A stretch of 8,746 nt of DNA from assembly GCA_005779525.1 (NCBI GenBank), contig SXIZ01000171.1, forward strand, positions 1 to 8,746. Direction: 5' to 3'. The notes below the pieces were generated by a model. That model saw only the letters and a list, made by a program, of their open reading frames with translations, was not told where the DNA came from and did no database searches. The position numbers were made by a program, and so were the translations under genes. This document shows positions 6,604 to 8,746 of this stretch, in pieces (the stretch's first letter is position 1; every line of letters begins with the position of its first letter). The stretch comes from Methylococcaceae bacterium. GTDB taxonomy: Bacteria > Pseudomonadota > Gammaproteobacteria > Methylococcales > Methylomonadaceae.

Positions 6604-7390
6604 CTACTATTTTTGGGAGTCGCTTTAAAATATCCTCTTTAGCCTTAGGGCCAGAATATACGCCTTCGAGTTTTGGTTCATTGATAATATTTACAAAAAT
6701 AAGTTTCTTATCTGATTTCTGCACCCATCCAACAAACCAACCCAATTGTCGGCCAGTAATCAGTTTCCCACTGGGATCGACTGGCGCGACTACAGATCCG
6801 GTCTTGCCGTATATTTGATAGGCCGTGTCAGTATTGTCTTGTTTAAGCAGTTGTTCGGTATATGCATAAGCTTCTTCTGTGACGGCTAGATCATGATCCA
6901 GCAGCTTTTGCAAAAAACTCAATTGTTGTAGCGGGGTTATTTTTAAGGATGAACTTAACCAAGCGCGCGTTAAACCATTGTTTTTACCTGCATCGCCCGA
7001 TAAATCCTGATTACCATAGTCAAACTGAGCCACATAATGCTGAAGCCTCGCCATCCCCAGCCATTCCGTCAATAATTGTGAATACCATACGACTGAATTT
7101 TTCATCCAATAAGCTGGTGATGTCGGATGCTTATGCGAGGCCAATGATGCGACATACTCAGCGCGAAATGGCAACTCGGGTAACTCCAGATTACTGAGAT
7201 AGCCACTGTCATACCCCATTAAACTTAAAGGAATCTTAAAGGTAGATGCAGGACTAATGGGGTCATTGCATATACCCTCGTTGACCAGAAAAGTTTTATC
7301 ATCAGGATCATAAACCAAAGTACACAAAGTATCGGCTGGCGTGGAATTGCTCAGCAGGAATAGCAAAAAGCTCAAAATAAATCGACACAT
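6593..7390 (-). CDS. Class D (OXA-type) beta-lactamase, OXA-12/OXA-29-like
   Basis: A 265-residue periplasmic serine beta-lactamase. The signal peptide is residues 1 to about 19 (Arg3, hydrophobic 4-13, then SNSTPA). All class D motifs are present: STFK (49-52) with the nucleophile Ser49 and the Lys52 that is carboxylated in this class, SVV (99-101), YGN (125-127), Trp144 in the omega-loop region, KTG (196-198) and WFVGW (218-222). The segments SLMGYDSGYL, SVVWYSQLLTEWLGMARLQ, NGLTRAWLSSSLKI and the C-terminal AKEDILKRLP resemble OXA-12 (AmpS) of Aeromonas and OXA-29 of Legionella as I recall them. Cys23 and Cys41 flank the N-terminal strand and might form a disulfide. Penicillin hydrolysis is expected; the exact spectrum is not predictable. 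AAGGA ends one base before the ATG, unusually close, but the signal peptide fixes this start. No mobile element flanks it, so it looks like a resident chromosomal enzyme. Confidence 0.9.
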   Translation of the reverse strand: MCRFILSFLLFLLSNSTPADTLCTLVYDPDDKTFLVNEGICNDPISPASTFKIPLSLMGYDSGYLSNLELPELPFRAEYVASLASHKHPTSPAYWMKNSVVWYSQLLTEWLGMARLQHYVAQFDYGNQDLSGDAGKNNGLTRAWLSSSLKITPLQQLSFLQKLLDHDLAVTEEAYAYTEQLLKQDNTDTAYQIYGKTGSVVAPVDPSGKLITGRQLGWFVGWVQKSDKKLIFVNIINEPKLEGVYSGPKAKEDILKRLPKIVANY

Positions 7391-7419
7391 ATCCTTAAAA
7401 AACTGATTTAAAAGCCGCT

Positions 7420-7447
7420 ATTCTAAGGGCGATAACCCGGGTAGCAA
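7420..7447 (-). promoter_or_regulatory. Candidate promoter of the beta-lactamase gene
   Basis: On the minus strand TTGCTA (7442-7447) and TAGAAT (7420-7425) are 16 bases apart, matching four and five of six consensus positions. The start of transcription would be near 7413, giving a leader of about 22 bases. The 8-bp palindrome ACCCGGGT (7435-7442) lies between the boxes and could be an operator. No paired TTCAC tag of the Aeromonas BlrAB type is visible upstream. Confidence 0.4.
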
Positions 7448-7448
7448 A

Positions 7449-7544
7449 ATGACAAATTTAGATTTGCTTATTTTGGCAACTGCGTATGAACTGGTTAGCG
7501 CTGTAAACGACTATCCCTTTATTTTCAGTTCTCAAACTCAGTAA
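7449..7544 (+). other. 31-codon ORF divergent from the beta-lactamase (doubtful)
   Basis: An ATG-to-TAA frame encodes a 31-residue peptide with a moderately hydrophobic first half (LDLLILATAYELVSAV) and a polar end. It has no Shine-Dalgarno site and I do not recognise it. It could be a small protein, a gene remnant or chance; I consider chance most likely. The rest of the 211-bp gap (7391-7601) holds the beta-lactamase promoter and short repeats. Confidence 0.15.
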
Positions 7545-7561
7545 GCACTTATCAGCAGTGC
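7545..7561. other. Short hairpin downstream of the metallopeptidase-like gene
   Basis: GCACT and AGTGC pair around a seven-base loop, about 40 bases past the stop codon of the minus-strand metallopeptidase-like gene. The stem is only five bp and no U tract follows on either strand, so termination is uncertain. Confidence 0.2.
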
Positions 7562-7601
7562 AGTAATAGCGCTCTAATTAGTTATAGACTCCAAAATCAA
7601 A

Positions 7602-8746
7602 TTATTGATAATCAATAAATTGCTCTGCCCTATCGGGAACTAACATTCCTGCTTTTCGAGATTTAGCGGTGCTAGGCAAGACTAAATTATCACCCCAGCT
7701 TTTACCCACCTGCATGACCAAAGGCGGCGCTAAACCCTCGAGATAACGCCCAAAATCCACCTCCGGCAATAAATTACGCATAATAAATTTAGTTTTAGCT
7801 AACAACTGCGGTGCGGCAATACGCCGCCGTTGTCCCCATTGCACAATGAATTCCGCATCGGAAAACGCGATATCACGCTCAGCACCCAGAAAATAAAGCA
7901 TCATGGTTTCCTCGGCCAACATGGCTAAATCTTCCTGCACATTGCTGAACCCATACAAATCATTTGCAGTATCCGGCGCAAAGGCTTCTGCAATTTGTTG
8001 GGCACGCATAGACGTTTGCTGACAGGTCGCGCTGGTACAAGCAAAACGCACATCCCCTTGATACTTTAAAACATCTGCTAGCAACGGAAAAAATTGGCGT
8101 AATTGAAACGAAATGCGTTGCGTGATATTTACTTCTGCGGCAGCTTGCACAGAATTATCCAAACCTAAAGCACTCAAGGTTGCAGGTGGAAACACGTCAT
8201 TTGCATGTGCTAATTCATGCATGACCACGCGGGCTGTTAAATACAAAACATCCTGCAGGGTGCGTGTACTGATATCAGGGCGATACGCTGGCATATTTTG
8301 TTTCACATAGCGAAACAGATGTTTATAGCTTAGAGAATCAGCGCAACCTACGCGAAAATCTGGTGTCGTGCTGACAGTTGCCACGGTTTCTGGGGTATCG
8401 GTTTGTAGCAGTAAATTATTCGCATCCAGATAAATCGCACCCGTGGTTGATTGATACAGTGCCGGGCGAATATCACTGGCGATGACGACCGCAGTGACCG
8501 CACGAAATAATTTCAAGGCATCGGCGGGTAATAATTGTAAAAATTGTCGGAAACGTTCGCTCATCCAGCTATGCGAAACCAAGGTCCGGGCCATGATATC
8601 CTCCACAGTTGGATTTGCTATCTCTTGTCCCAGCAAAGGCAGACGCTTTAGCTGACAGGATTCACGGCGCTCTCGGGAATACACACAGTCTTGCAAGACT
8701 GCGCTATATTTACCTGAGGCAACGGCTGGGAAGACAGACACAATAG
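7602..8746 (-). CDS. HExxH metallopeptidase-like protein, unknown family, 5' end beyond the window
   Basis: At least 379 residues, read from a GTG at 8741. The frame stays open to the window edge, and no signal peptide or ribosome-binding site is seen at that GTG, so the true start is probably outside. The segment VVMHELAHANDVFPP (residues 172-186 from the GTG) is a zinc-metallopeptidase HExxH motif, with His175, Glu176 and His179. About 90 residues later VQEDLAMLAEETMM (268-281) offers Glu or Asp residues (270, 271, 277) as a third zinc ligand, the spacing and look of a gluzincin. The region before it has conserved-looking segments (RRESCQLKRLPLLGQE, VEDIMARTLVSHSWM) that I recall from uncharacterised gammaproteobacterial proteins. 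Five cysteines (19, 29, 133, 235, 240) would suit an exported, disulfide-bonded protein. Substrate and role are unknown. The beta-lactamase lies 211 bp downstream on the same strand. Confidence 0.7.
   Translation of the reverse strand, partial: IVSVFPAVASGKYSAVLQDCVYSRERRESCQLKRLPLLGQEIANPTVEDIMARTLVSHSWMSERFRQFLQLLPADALKLFRAVTAVVIASDIRPALYQSTTGAIYLDANNLLLQTDTPETVATVSTTPDFRVGCADSLSYKHLFRYVKQNMPAYRPDISTRTLQDVLYLTARVVMHELAHANDVFPPATLSALGLDNSVQAAAEVNITQRISFQLRQFFPLLADVLKYQGDVRFACTSATCQQTSMRAQQIAEAFAPDTANDLYGFSNVQEDLAMLAEETMMLYFLGAERDIAFSDAEFIVQWGQRRRIAAPQLLAKTKFIMRNLLPEVDFGRYLEGLAPPLVMQVGKSWGDNLVLPSTAKSRKAGMLVPDRAEQFIDYQ

Noticed and set aside
7391..7601. BlrAB/Cre-type TTCAC tandem tag regulating the OXA gene
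   Set aside because: I looked for paired TTCAC on both strands upstream of the gene and found none.
1..8746. A mobile island, phage or defence system
   Set aside because: No transposase, integrase, toxin-antitoxin, restriction, CRISPR or phage gene is visible, and base composition is even across the coding regions by eye.

Overview
The window looks like chromosomal DNA of a gammaproteobacterium. The base composition is moderate (GC in the mid-40s by eye). The class D beta-lactamase resembles OXA-12/OXA-29 of Aeromonas and Legionella, exported proteins carry Gram-negative-style signal peptides, and the HD-GYP protein is of a type common in Proteobacteria. The genus cannot be fixed from the sequence. 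I see no transposase, integrase, phage gene, CRISPR array, tRNA or rRNA.

Left half, plus strand (1-4189): an AT-rich 332-bp non-coding leader comes first. It is followed by a secreted GlcG/HbpS-type heme-binding-like protein, a small exported HEAT-repeat protein of unknown function, a tandem HD-GYP protein (degenerate N-terminal copy, intact C-terminal copy, so a predicted cyclic-di-GMP phosphodiesterase) and a Nudix hydrolase whose layout recalls NUDT22. Gaps of 64-140 bp with their own hairpin or promoter-like signals suggest loosely grouped or separate transcription units rather than one tight operon.

Right half, minus strand (4215-8746): reading leftwards from the right edge, there is a 5'-incomplete HExxH metallopeptidase-like protein, an OXA-type class D beta-lactamase with every active-site motif, a small two-helix membrane protein, and a full-length homodimeric-type ABC exporter. 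The exporter converges on the Nudix gene with only 25 bp between stop codons. The exporter and the small membrane protein are each preceded by the same 9-mer GGCTATAAT, which contains a perfect -10 hexamer.

The genes do not form an obvious single pathway. Several concern the envelope (exported heme-binding-like protein, exported HEAT protein, beta-lactamase, exporter, small membrane protein), and one is a predicted second-messenger hydrolase. I found no convincing new multi-gene system. The points most worth checking are the bacterial NUDT22-like Nudix protein, the dead-plus-live HD-GYP tandem, the uncharacterised HELAH protein, the heme-binding/HEAT pair separated by a 10-bp perfect stem, and a G7 tract just upstream of the exporter's -10 box.
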